A stretch of 9,034 nucleotides of DNA from an uncultured Campylobacter sp. (GTDB lineage: Bacteria > Campylobacterota > Campylobacteria > Campylobacterales > Campylobacteraceae), in NCBI RefSeq assembly GCF_938030685.1, contig NZ_CALHHX010000211.1:1-9034 (forward strand). The letters run 5' to 3'. The notes beneath the pieces were generated by a model. That model saw nothing but the letters and a program-made list of their open reading frames with translations, did not search any database and was not told the origin of the DNA. Shown piece by piece: positions 1 to 6,137 of this stretch. Made by a program: the position numbers and the translations under genes. Each line of letters opens with the position of its first letter. Within the stretch, counting starts at the first letter, position 1.

Positions 1-652
1 ATTTATGAAGCTCCGATAGGTTGTCGGCCCCCACGACGATGTAGAGCTTTGGTGCGGTGTCTGCGCCGCTTGCGTTATTCACATCGTTTGCGTCATTTGC
101 GTCATTCGCGTCGTCGTTTGAAATTTTGCCTGTGACGGCGTTTGAAATTTCACTTGAGGTAGCGCTTGAAATTCCGCTTGCATTTGAAATTTCGTTCCGC
201 CCAGCATTCGGAATTTTGCTCGCGCTTAAAATTTCGTCTCCGATGGAGTTTGAAATTTCGCTCATGACGGCGCCGGGCGCTCTGCTTGAGGCGGCGCTTG
301 AAATTTTATCCGCGCTTCGGGTTTCGCTTGCCGCGGCTGCCGTCTCCGTCGCGATTTTGCCGTTTCCGCCGTATTTTTCGAGCAGAAATTTCACGCTTTG
401 TATCGTGGGTACCGGCACGTTTTGCGAAATTTCATAATCACTCACCTCCACGTGCGGGGCGTCGCTCCACAGCGCGCGGCACCATCTAAGCCGCAGCTGC
501 GGAGGCGCCGAAAAGCTCTTTTTAAACGGGTTTAGAAACGACGGCATTATGATCAGTAAATCGGGCTTTAGGGCTGATAAGATCGCCTTTACCGCGGCGT
601 CGTGTCCTGCGTGCGGCGGATCGAAACTGCCGCCGAAAAGCGCGATCTTCAC
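1..652 (-). CDS. nadD: Nicotinate-nucleotide adenylyltransferase, 3' part beyond window
   Basis: Transfers AMP from ATP to nicotinate mononucleotide to give deamido-NAD in cytoplasmic NAD synthesis. The N-terminus carries the nucleotidyltransferase signature GGSFDPPHAGH at residues 7-17, followed by LLIIMPSFLNPFKK at 32-45 and VPVPTIQSVKFLLEKYG at 79-95. The second family block, KLYIVVGADNLSELHK, starts near residue 202 and runs off the left edge. In ordinary NadD the two blocks are nearly adjacent; here about 105 residues rich in Ser, Ala and Asn separate them (listed as its own feature). The start is GTG at 652-650. It has GGAG at 663-660, seven bases upstream, and it overlaps the stop of the preceding frame as GTGA. 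The family call is secure. Whether the inserted segment is tolerated as protein is inferred from the unbroken reading frame. Confidence 0.93.
   Translation of the reverse strand, partial: MKIALFGGSFDPPHAGHDAAVKAILSALKPDLLIIMPSFLNPFKKSFSAPPQLRLRWCRALWSDAPHVEVSDYEISQNVPVPTIQSVKFLLEKYGGNGKIATETAAAASETRSADKISSAASSRAPGAVMSEISNSIGDEILSASKIPNAGRNEISNASGISSATSSEISNAVTGKISNDDANDANDANDVNNASGADTAPKLYIVVGADNLSELHK
50..367 (-). other. Low-complexity in-frame insert within nadD
   Basis: NadD residues about 96 to 201 match nothing expected in the family and lie between two conserved blocks. The segment is built of EISN, KISN, EIL and KIP words encoded by GAAATTTCA-like sequence. The words recur every 6 or 8 codons through 130-280. 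It ends with a short run of Asp-Ala-Asn units. The flanking enzyme frame is kept. It would probably form a flexible surface loop. Confidence 0.8.
86..112. repeat. Three tandem 9-bp units inside nadD insert
   Basis: Three copies of a 9-bp unit, GTTTGCGTC, ATTTGCGTC and ATTCGCGTC on the plus strand, stand head to tail. On the coding strand they give successive Asp-Ala-Asn triplets. Copy-number change would keep the nadD frame, so this could be a length-variable site. Confidence 0.75.
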
Positions 653-1326
653 GCGCCCGCTCCGCGCCGTTTCATGCCGCAAAATTTCTCGTCCTTCGCC
701 GCAAATTCTGCGGCATAAAATTTTGCGCGGCGCGATCCTGCTTTATGAAATTTTACGCTGTAAAATTCCGCTTCGCCAAATTTTGTTGCAAAAAATCCTG
801 CGTTTTGCAGCGCAGTAAATTTAAAAGGCGCAGCGGCGCAAAGGTTAGGACTGCGTCGCAGCCCTTTTGCGGCGATAAATTTAAAAAGCGCGCCGCCGCG
901 GAATTTTACCCCGCCAAATTTCACTTCGCCAAATTTCATTTTAAGCTCTGAATTTGGCGTCCGGAACTTCATCTCGCTAAATTTCGCGCCGTGAAATTTA
1001 GCCGCATAAAATTTCGCAGTGCGAGCTAAAAAACCCGTCTCGTGCAATCTGGCTTTGTAAAATTTGACGCTGCGTGCCCTAAATTTCGGCTTGCAAAATT
1101 CCGTGTCACGAAAGTTTATCTCTAAAAATTCTGTTCCGCAGGTCGCAAAATTTGCGCCACTAAATTTCTCGTCGCGAAATTTAAAGCCGCGAAGCTCGGC
1201 ATCGTGCGCCCCAGGCTCTGCGCCGTAAGGATAAAATTTAACGCCGCTCCCACTAAATTCCGCCGCGCAAGACCCAGCGGCTGCGAAGCGGGCGTTAGAA
1301 TTTGGGTTTTTCCAAAGCTTTCGCAC
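649..1326 (-). CDS. Pentapeptide-repeat-like protein between serS and nadD
   Basis: A 225-codon frame whose Phe residues fall 5 apart, with occasional steps of 7, over much of its length. Examples are RDEKFSGANF, KFYAAKFHGAKFSEMKF and EFYSVKF. The residue two before each Phe is mostly Ala, Thr, Val, Ile or Met. This matches the pentapeptide-repeat fold (A-D/N-L/F-x-x), a right-handed beta helix. The Lys-Phe pairs come from AAATTT in the DNA. The frame starts with GTG at 1326, eight bases after the serS stop and with only a weak AGG ribosome site. Its TGA overlaps the nadD GTG start, which suggests translational coupling. No signal peptide or membrane segment is seen. The alternative is a stop-free passage through an AAATTT-rich spacer. 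The hydrophobic pattern and tight spacing favour a gene, but only moderately. The function is unknown. Confidence 0.5.
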   Translation of the reverse strand: MRKLWKNPNSNARFAAAGSCAAEFSGSGVKFYPYGAEPGAHDAELRGFKFRDEKFSGANFATCGTEFLEINFRDTEFCKPKFRARSVKFYKARLHETGFLARTAKFYAAKFHGAKFSEMKFRTPNSELKMKFGEVKFGGVKFRGGALFKFIAAKGLRRSPNLCAAAPFKFTALQNAGFFATKFGEAEFYSVKFHKAGSRRAKFYAAEFAAKDEKFCGMKRRGAGA

Positions 1327-1333
1327 GGGCCGC

Positions 1334-2584
1334 CTACATATATTTTTCTAAAACGCGCGGAATTTCGATGTTGCCGTCCTTGCGCTGGTAGTTTTCCATC
1401 ACCGCAATCAGCGTGCGGCCGACCGCGAGCGAGGAGCCGTTTAACGTGTGAACGAGGCTGTTTTTCTTGCCGTCTTTGAAGCGGATCTTGGCTCTGCGCG
1501 CCTGAAAATCGCGACAGTTGCTGATCGAGCTGATCTCTCGGTATTGGTTCTGCCCCGGTAGCCAAACCTCCAAATCCACGGTCTTTGCGGCGCTAAAGCC
1601 AAGATCGCCGCTGCAAAGTAGCATATGCCTGTGCGGAAGGCCTAGGCTAGCTAGCAGATCGCTCGCGCACGAAATCATCTCCTCAAGCATCTTTGCGCTA
1701 TCTTCGGGGCGCGTGATAGCGACGAGTTCGACCTTTTCGAACTGGTGCTGGCGGATCATGCCGCGCGTATCGCGCCCCGCCGAGCCCGCCTCCTTGCGAA
1801 AGCAGTGGCTGTAGCTGGTGAGCTTGATCGGCAGCTCCTCGCTGCGTAAAATTTCATCGTTAAAGAGATTCGTCGCCGTAACCTCGCTCGTAGGGATGAG
1901 GTAGAGGTTTTGCTCCTCGTCGTCAACGCGGTAGAGGTCGTCTTTAAATTTAGGCAGCTGGCCCGTGCCGTAGAGGATCTGATCGCGCACCAAAAACGGC
2001 ATATTTACGAGCTCGAAACCGCGCGAGTTATTAAATTCGATCATGTAATTGATGAGAGCCATATTCAGCTTTGCGCCAAGACCTCGGATCGCTGTGAAGC
2101 GGCTGCCGCTGAGTTTGACGCCGCGCTCGAAATCAAGCCATCCCAGCGCCTCGCCGAGCTCGAAGTGCTGCTTGGGCGCGAAGTCGAACGTGTGCGGCTC
2201 AAGCACCTTTTTGATACAGACGTTTTCGTTCTCGTCCGCACCGATCGGCACGTCGTCGTCGATGATATTCGGTACGCACGCAGCGATCGCTTCTAGGCTC
2301 TGCTCACGCTCGTTTACGAGCTCGCTTAGGCTTTGGATCTTTTGCTTGTTTTCCTCAAGCTGCGATTTTAGCGCGCCTACGTCCTTGCCCTCGCGCGCAG
2401 CGAGGCCAAGCTCCTTGCTCTTTACATTTTGCACGGCTTGGAGGTTTTCAAGATCGCTCTTTTTAGATTTTAGCTCGTTGTAGGCATCTAGCAGCGTTTG
2501 CAGGGTTTGCGGCGGGACTTTTTTGGCGATGAGTTTTTTATTAAATTCATCGAAATTCGTCTCGATAAGTTTTAAATTTATCAT
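1334..2584 (-). CDS. serS: Seryl-tRNA synthetase
   Basis: Charges tRNA-Ser with serine in the cytoplasm and is essential for translation. The 416 residues are close to the usual bacterial length. Residues about 28-98 form the long charged N-terminal coiled coil that grips the tRNA. The serine site PTSEV is at 231-235. Class II motif 2 (FRKEAGSAGRDTRGMIRQHQ) is at 262-281, and motif 3 (NGSSLAVGRTLIAVMENYQ) is at 382-400. The start ATG at 2584 has GAGG a few bases upstream. AAATTT is nearly absent from this gene, apart from one copy near 1851, one near 1947 and one over the N-terminal codons, in contrast to its surroundings. It is first in a probable operon with the pentapeptide-like frame and nadD, and it diverges from nikK. 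Confidence 0.97.
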   Translation of the reverse strand: MINLKLIETNFDEFNKKLIAKKVPPQTLQTLLDAYNELKSKKSDLENLQAVQNVKSKELGLAAREGKDVGALKSQLEENKQKIQSLSELVNEREQSLEAIAACVPNIIDDDVPIGADENENVCIKKVLEPHTFDFAPKQHFELGEALGWLDFERGVKLSGSRFTAIRGLGAKLNMALINYMIEFNNSRGFELVNMPFLVRDQILYGTGQLPKFKDDLYRVDDEEQNLYLIPTSEVTATNLFNDEILRSEELPIKLTSYSHCFRKEAGSAGRDTRGMIRQHQFEKVELVAITRPEDSAKMLEEMISCASDLLASLGLPHRHMLLCSGDLGFSAAKTVDLEVWLPGQNQYREISSISNCRDFQARRAKIRFKDGKKNSLVHTLNGSSLAVGRTLIAVMENYQRKDGNIEIPRVLEKYM

Positions 2585-2617
2585 TTTCTGCCTCTTTTTG
2601 GTAATTTAAATTGCGAC

Positions 2618-2623
2618 ATTTTA
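2618..2623 (-). promoter_or_regulatory. Candidate -10 box for serS
   Basis: TAAAAT on the minus strand lies 33 bases before the serS start, in an AT-rich stretch. No good -35 box is seen, which is usual for Campylobacter housekeeping promoters. The assignment is by eye. Confidence 0.4.
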
Positions 2624-2631
2624 ACTAAAGT

Positions 2632-2669
2632 TTGCTTTAAATACTCAAAATAAACCCACATTTAAGCAA
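2632..2669. promoter_or_regulatory. Inverted repeat between serS and nikK
   Basis: TTGCTTTAAAT (2632-2642) and ATTTAAGCAA (2660-2669) form an inverted repeat that is perfect except for one extra T, with 17 bases between. It sits upstream of the predicted nikK -10 box and of the serS -10 box on the other strand. A regulator could therefore act on either gene there. No known operator is recognised. Confidence 0.4.
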
Positions 2670-2685
2670 TACGGATGAAAAAAAG

Positions 2686-2694
2686 TGATACAAT
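2686..2694 (+). promoter_or_regulatory. Extended -10 promoter for nikK
   Basis: TGATACAAT is an extended -10 element (TG, one base, then TACAAT). It predicts transcription starting near 2701 and a leader of about 24 bases before the nikK ATG. An A-run lies immediately upstream. Confidence 0.6.
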
Positions 2695-2697
2695 TCC

Positions 2698-2724
2698 GTA
2701 ATATTTTATTATGAAAGGTATTAC
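2698..2724 (+). promoter_or_regulatory. Candidate NikR operator before nikK
   Basis: GTAATA (2698-2703) and TATTAC (2719-2724) form a perfect 6-bp inverted repeat with 15 bases between. The inner pentamers TAATA and TATTA both satisfy TRWYA, and their N15 spacing equals the NikR pattern known from Helicobacter. The site covers the predicted transcription start and the AAAGG ribosome site (2714-2718), where a bound repressor would block nikK. A nickel-uptake gene is the expected target. No regulator gene is visible in the window, so this remains a prediction. Confidence 0.5.
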
Positions 2725-3474
2725 ATGAAAGCAAAATTTGCTTTTTTAGGAATTTTCGCGGCGAGTCTTGCGTTCGCGCATTTCGGCGTTCTTACAACGG
2801 ATAAAAATGTCGTAGAGGATCAAAAAGACGCTATCGTGAAGCTAAATTTGGAATTCTCCCATCCGTTTTTACAGGAGTCTATGAATCTACAAAAGCCCGC
2901 AGAATTCGGCGTTTTTATTGACGGAGAGAAAAAATCGCTCCTAAGTGGTTTAAAAGAGCAAAAAAAAGGCGAAAATTCCTATTTTGCGGCGGAATTTAAA
3001 GCTGACAAGCCATCGCTTTTGGCGTTTTATTTCGATCCCAAACCCTATGCCGAGCCGGCTGAGCGCAAGATGATCCGCCATATCACCAAAACCTACGTCG
3101 ATGCTTACGGCGCGGGCGAAGGCTGGGATAAGCCGCTCGGGCTAGAGGCGGAGATCGTACCGCTAGTGCGGCCTTATGCGCTGTATGCGGGAGAGATATT
3201 TAGCGGAGTTTTTTTACTGCACGGAAGGCCCGTCCCAGGCGCGGATGTGGAGATCGAGCTATATAACGATAAAGGCTACAAAGCCCCTAGCGAGGCGCAT
3301 GTCACGCAGGTCGTTAAAACCAACGGCGCGGGCGAGTTTAGCTTCGTGATGCCGGTTGCCGGCTGGTGGGGCTTCGCGGCTCTTAGCGAGGAGGAAGCCG
3401 CCAAAGGAAGCGAGCAGCCCGTAAATGAGCTGGGAGCCGTGCTTTGGATCAAGGCGGACGAGCTGAAAAAATAG
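2725..3474 (+). CDS. nikK: Periplasmic nickel-binding component (DUF4198 family)
   Basis: Probably binds nickel in the periplasm for the ECF-type transporter encoded downstream. The 249 residues begin with a signal peptide: Lys at 2 and 4, a hydrophobic stretch at 5-17, and an AFA cleavage site at 16-18. The mature protein would thus begin with His19 (HFGVL), a plausible metal ligand. The body is the DUF4198 type, with EFSHPF at 43-48, a GRPVPGADVEIEL beta-sandwich segment near 167-179, GAGEFSFVMPVAGWWGFAA at 201-219, and a final strand. AAAGG at 2714-2718, six bases before ATG, supports the start. It leads nikMLQO but is separated from them by 781 bp of repeat-rich DNA. Cobalt is a possible alternative substrate; nickel is favoured by the gene set and the NikR-like site. 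Confidence 0.85.
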   Translation: MKAKFAFLGIFAASLAFAHFGVLTTDKNVVEDQKDAIVKLNLEFSHPFLQESMNLQKPAEFGVFIDGEKKSLLSGLKEQKKGENSYFAAEFKADKPSLLAFYFDPKPYAEPAERKMIRHITKTYVDAYGAGEGWDKPLGLEAEIVPLVRPYALYAGEIFSGVFLLHGRPVPGADVEIELYNDKGYKAPSEAHVTQVVKTNGAGEFSFVMPVAGWWGFAALSEEEAAKGSEQPVNELGAVLWIKADELKK

Positions 3475-3486
3475 GGGAGCGGCTCG

Positions 3487-4266
3487 GTGATATCTCTTTT
3501 TTCGGGCGAAATTTGCGCGGCTGCGGATAAATTTAAATTTGCGTTTGAGCGGAGCTTTGAAATTTTATTTTCGCATGTTTTGCTTTGTGATGTAAAATTT
3601 CCAGCGAATTCTGCAGTTAAAATTTTACGGGGCAGAATTTTGTCGTTTCGCACCCGCGCGCAGTCTGTGTCTCGGGGTTTGGTTAAAACTTTACGGAGCA
3701 AAATTCCGCCGAGTAAAATTTTAAGTAACGAAGCTCTGCTGCGTAAAATTTTGCTCTGTAGAAATCCACTCTTAGGAGCTTCGAGCCGTAAAATTTCATA
3801 TCCGTGGATTTATGAGCGTAAAATACCCGCGCGCAAAATTTCGTTTTTTGAAATTTTAAAAACCCCGACTTTTAAAATTTCGCAAGCTCTGTTTTACCGC
3901 GCGAGCGTCGCACCAAGATCGCTCGGAACCTCAAATTTTGCGTCGCAAAATCCGCTTGTCGCTCTTACAAAAGTAGCGAGCGAAAATTCTTGCGATAAGC
4001 GAGCCGTAAAATTTATCAAATTTACTGGTTCCGCAAGCAACTCCGATACCGCTCCGAGTCTTGCGCTGACAGCCACCGCAGATAGGACGCAAGCTGCGAG
4101 TTTTACAGCCGAAAATTCTGTCGTGACTAAAGCTGTAAAGGCAAGATCCATAGCAATCAAAGCGATTATCACAAAGGTCGCAAATGCCTTAAATTTAACT
4201 AGCTCCCGCGTTTTTGCGCGTCTAAAAAACTGGAGCGATTTAAAGGAGGCGAGCCGTGCACATTAG
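3487..4266 (+). CDS. Doubtful 259-codon open frame, repeat-derived
   Basis: Starts at GTG 3487, seven bases after GGGGAG, and 12 bases after the nikK stop. It ends inside nikM, whose AAAGGAGG ribosome site it contains. The product would be basic and Ser/Ala/Ile-rich, with no signal peptide, membrane segment or recognisable domain. Its periodic KIL and KIS words come from AAATTT in the same frame used in the nadD insert. AAATTT has no stop codon in any frame, so long openness is weak evidence here. The position inside an operon and the tight spacing argue for translation; the composition argues against. Confidence 0.2.
   Translation: MISLFSGEICAAADKFKFAFERSFEILFSHVLLCDVKFPANSAVKILRGRILSFRTRAQSVSRGLVKTLRSKIPPSKILSNEALLRKILLCRNPLLGASSRKISYPWIYERKIPARKISFFEILKTPTFKISQALFYRASVAPRSLGTSNFASQNPLVALTKVASENSCDKRAVKFIKFTGSASNSDTAPSLALTATADRTQAASFTAENSVVTKAVKARSIAIKAIITKVANALNLTSSRVFARLKNWSDLKEASRAH
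3683..4172 (-). pseudogene. Decayed pentapeptide-repeat sequence, antisense in nikK-nikM gap
   Basis: Two minus-strand segments in different frames each show a five-residue register. Segment one (4172 down to a stop at 3896-3894) reads IIAL IAMDL AFTAL VTTEF, then SAVKL AACVL SAVAV. It puts Leu, Phe or Val at most fifth positions over about 80 residues. Segment two (3871 down to a stop at 3685-3683, 62 codons) reads YGSKL LRVDF YRAKF YAAEL and RYLKF YSAEF CSVKF, with Phe or Leu at 11 of 12 successive fifth positions. Small or hydrophobic residues usually stand two before each. A frame change and stops separate the segments, and no convincing start or ribosome site is seen. The style matches the open pentapeptide-like frame at 649-1326. 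Periodic DNA alone could give a register, so the origin is inferred. Confidence 0.45.
4242..4249 (+). promoter_or_regulatory. Strong ribosome site fixing nikM GTG start
   Basis: AAAGGAGG stands six bases before GTG at 4256. It is the best Shine-Dalgarno match in the window and decides the start, which puts the essential Met-His at the N-terminus. Confidence 0.85.
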
Positions 4267-4855
4267 CGAAGGAGTTTTGAGCGCACCCGTGCTGCTTGCC
4301 GGCTGGGCGGTTACGGCGCCTGCGGTAGCGGCGATTTTATGGCGCGTAAAGCAGTCTGAGATCCCTAGGATCGCATGTTTTAGCGCGCTATTTTTCGTCG
4401 CCTCTTTCGTGCACCTGCCCGTGGGTGTCAGCTCCATGCACCTGATGCTAAGCGGGCTCGTGGGCGCGTTTTTGGGCTCGCGCGCGATCTTGGCGATTTT
4501 CGTCGCGCTGTTTTTGCAAGGGGTGTTTTTCGGCTTCGGGGGGCTTAGCGTGCTCGGCGTAAATACCGCAGTCATCGGCTTTCCAGCGGTTTTGGGCGGG
4601 CTCTTTGCCGCCGCCGCAAAAGCGCAAGAGCTAAAAGCGCGCACGCAAAAAATTTATCTATTTTTGGCGGGTTTCGTGCCGATCGTCTGCTCGATGCTGC
4701 TTCTTGATCTCGTGCTTTTCATCAGCGGACGGGAGTTTTTTGCTATCGCGACGCTCATCTCGCTCGAAGGTGCGATCCTGGCTGTTTTGGAGGGGATCAT
4801 CACTCTTTTTGCGCTTAGCTTTATTGCGAAATTTTACGGCGGACAGAGGCGATGA
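4256..4855 (+). CDS. nikM: ECF nickel transporter substrate-specific membrane component
   Basis: Binds and moves nickel across the inner membrane as the specificity (S) component. The 199 residues carry the CbiM/NikM start MHISEGVLSAPV. In this family the Met1 amine and His2 coordinate the metal, so the exact start matters. A second family block, HLPVGVSSMHL, at 53-63, supplies His53 and His62, one of which should match the further nickel ligand of NikM. Several hydrophobic helices follow, including 85-98 and 138-155. The protein has no fused NikN domain, which fits a separate nikL. Its TGA overlaps the nikL ATG (ATGA). The CbiM cobalt homologue is the alternative, but no cobalamin genes are present. 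Confidence 0.92.
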   Translation: MHISEGVLSAPVLLAGWAVTAPAVAAILWRVKQSEIPRIACFSALFFVASFVHLPVGVSSMHLMLSGLVGAFLGSRAILAIFVALFLQGVFFGFGGLSVLGVNTAVIGFPAVLGGLFAAAAKAQELKARTQKIYLFLAGFVPIVCSMLLLDLVLFISGREFFAIATLISLEGAILAVLEGIITLFALSFIAKFYGGQRR

Positions 4856-5493
4856 GAGCACTATTTTTCTTAACGGTTTTGATCTCTTTTGCATTTTCGC
4901 ATGCGCTTCATCTTTTCGCGACGCAAGAGGGCGATAGAGTGGCGATTTATAGCTATTTTTATAAAAATTCTCCCTGCATGGAGTGCGAAGTTTTAATCAG
5001 TGCGGACGGGCGCGAAATTTTGCGCACTAGGACCGATAAAGAGGGACTTGCGAGCATACGAATACCCGCTAAAAATTTTACTATTCAAATTTATGGAGGT
5101 GCAGGACACGGCGCGCAGATGGAATTTAGCGCCGATAACTTTGCGCCGCAGAATTCCGGTGATCCTGAAAATTCCACGCCACAAAATTCTGACGTTTCTG
5201 AAAATCCTATGCCGCAAAATTTGAACGCCGCTAAAAAATCCGCGTCCAAAGGCAGCGCACCCGAAAATATCGCGCCGAAAGCTAGTACGCCTGAAAATAA
5301 AATTTCAAGCACTTCCGAGCCTTTAGAAAATTCAGCCTCGCAAAGCATCTTGCCGAAAGAAAGTCCTAAGGGCGATATTAGGAGCATGGCATTTCAAAGC
5401 CAGTCCGCCGAGGCGCCTAAAATCGCGCTTTGTTTGGCCTTGATTTTCGGCTTTTTTGGCTTAATGTGGCTAGCGAAAAGAGCGCGCAAATGA
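4852..5493 (+). CDS. nikL: Nickel transporter accessory component with linker insert
   Basis: Small membrane-anchored partner in NikKMLQO systems. Residues 2-16 form a signal or N-terminal membrane segment, and the part just after it is HALHLF. A beta-rich domain follows (30-92) with a CMEC cysteine pair at 42-45, a DKEGLASIRIP strand at 62-72, and GGAGHG at 82-87. A C-terminal membrane helix spans about 190-207 and ends in basic residues. Between them, about 95 to 187 is a low-complexity linker of PQNS, PENS and similar words, probably expanded. It starts and ends with ATGA overlaps to nikM and nikQ. The assignment rests mainly on topology and operon position, because this component is poorly conserved. 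Confidence 0.78.
   Translation: MRALFFLTVLISFAFSHALHLFATQEGDRVAIYSYFYKNSPCMECEVLISADGREILRTRTDKEGLASIRIPAKNFTIQIYGGAGHGAQMEFSADNFAPQNSGDPENSTPQNSDVSENPMPQNLNAAKKSASKGSAPENIAPKASTPENKISSTSEPLENSASQSILPKESPKGDIRSMAFQSQSAEAPKIALCLALIFGFFGLMWLAKRARK
5134..5412 (+). other. Low-complexity in-frame linker in nikL
   Basis: About 90 codons rich in Ser, Pro, Asn, Glu and Lys, between the periplasmic domain and the membrane helix. Repeated QNS and ENS words are encoded by CAAAATTC, GAAAATTC and variants, so the AATT-centred words here use a third codon frame. The nadD insert uses the ATT (Ile) frame instead. Confidence 0.75.
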
Positions 5494-6137
5494 GCCCCGC
5501 CGTATCACTGCTCGCGTTTTTTATCTTCAGCTTCGGCGTCGGACTTAGCGGGCAGCTTTATGCGGCGTTTTTTGCCCCGCCGCTACTTCTTTTTGCGCTT
5601 AAAATTTCGATTGCGCGCGCGGTCTGCACAAGGCTTGCGGTATTAAATATCTTTGCGATTTTAAGCGCGTTAAGCCCCGCCATAGTCGGCAACTACGAGC
5701 TTGCGGGCGTGATATTTTTGCGCGCTAATTTGATAATGGCGTTTGCGATTTTGCTATTTTACGGCAAGGACGAATATTTTTTCGCACGCGGATTTTACGG
5801 GCTCGGGCTCGGCGAAAAGCTAAGCTCTTTGGTGTATTGCTGCGGGCGATTCGTAAATTTTTTACGCTCGGATCTGGCGAGACTGCAAGCACTTTTGCGC
5901 ATGCGCGGATTTGTAGGGACGAGCGGAATTTTCACTTATAAAATTTATGCGAATTTGATCGGGATTTTAGCGATTTCGGCACTTGAGCAAGCAAGGAATT
6001 TAAGCATGGTGATGAGCGCGCGAGGGTTTTGCGGTAGGCTATTTTACGAGCGTCGCGAGGGCTTGAGCGTCTTGGAGACCTCGTTTTTGGCGTTCTTGCT
6101 GGCGTGCGTATCTGTTAAAATCGGAGCGATCTTATGA
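5490..6137 (+). CDS. nikQ: ECF transporter coupling (T) component for nickel
   Basis: Membrane scaffold that links the ATPase to NikM. The chosen ATG at 5490 overlaps the nikL TGA (ATGA) and gives 215 residues. An in-frame ATG at 5430 lies deep in nikL and would add residues that look like nikL read out of frame. Hydrophobic helices occupy roughly 4-60, 70-90 and 190-213. The cytoplasmic part has the paired EcfT coupling motifs MRG at 138-140 and ARG at 177-179, each followed by Phe, which contact the ATPase groove. It ends with an ATGA overlap to nikO. It belongs to the CbiQ/EcfT family; nickel specificity comes only from the operon. Confidence 0.9.
   Translation: MSPAVSLLAFFIFSFGVGLSGQLYAAFFAPPLLLFALKISIARAVCTRLAVLNIFAILSALSPAIVGNYELAGVIFLRANLIMAFAILLFYGKDEYFFARGFYGLGLGEKLSSLVYCCGRFVNFLRSDLARLQALLRMRGFVGTSGIFTYKIYANLIGILAISALEQARNLSMVMSARGFCGRLFYERREGLSVLETSFLAFLLACVSVKIGAIL

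Larger units (their letters stand above)
3475..4255. other. AAATTT-rich interval splitting nikK from nikM
   Basis: These 781 bp hold about sixteen AAATTT words and several GAATTT or AAATTC variants, many spaced by 15 bp or multiples. A plus-strand frame, GTG 3487 to TAG 4266 (259 codons), stays open throughout. It reads as KIL, KIS and KIP words every 5, 10 or 15 residues and overlaps the nikM start by 11 bp. The minus strand reads as broken pentapeptide repeats. No conserved enzyme or transporter domain is seen in any frame. I regard it as repeat-derived sequence rather than a sixth nik gene. Confidence 0.65.

Noticed and set aside
57..489. Plus-strand open frames at the left end
   Set aside because: They lie antisense to nadD, whose conserved motifs are clear. 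Their FEIS words are the complement of the nadD repeats.
745..951. Plus-strand frame with KF words
   Set aside because: AAATTT is its own complement, so a KF-rich frame appears on both strands. The minus-strand frame is longer and coupled to nadD.
1122..1565. 147-codon minus-strand frame across the serS end
   Set aside because: It overlaps the serS catalytic motif 3 in another frame and shows no family features.
2281..2290. HIP1-like GCGATCGC palindrome
   Set aside because: I noticed it only within serS here and saw no repetition, so it is not the iterated word of this genome.
1910..2483. Two long plus-strand frames opposite serS
   Set aside because: They are antisense to the well-conserved synthetase and have no ribosome site or domain.
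3475..4255. Insertion sequence or phage remnant
   Set aside because: No transposase or integrase motif, terminal inverted repeats or target duplication could be seen.
5091..5387. Minus-strand frame opposite nikL linker
   Set aside because: It is the complement of the low-complexity linker, with no start signal or domain.
5430..5489. Earlier ATG for nikQ
   Set aside because: It lies deep in nikL. The ATGA overlap at 5490 matches the other junctions and gives a normal N-terminus.
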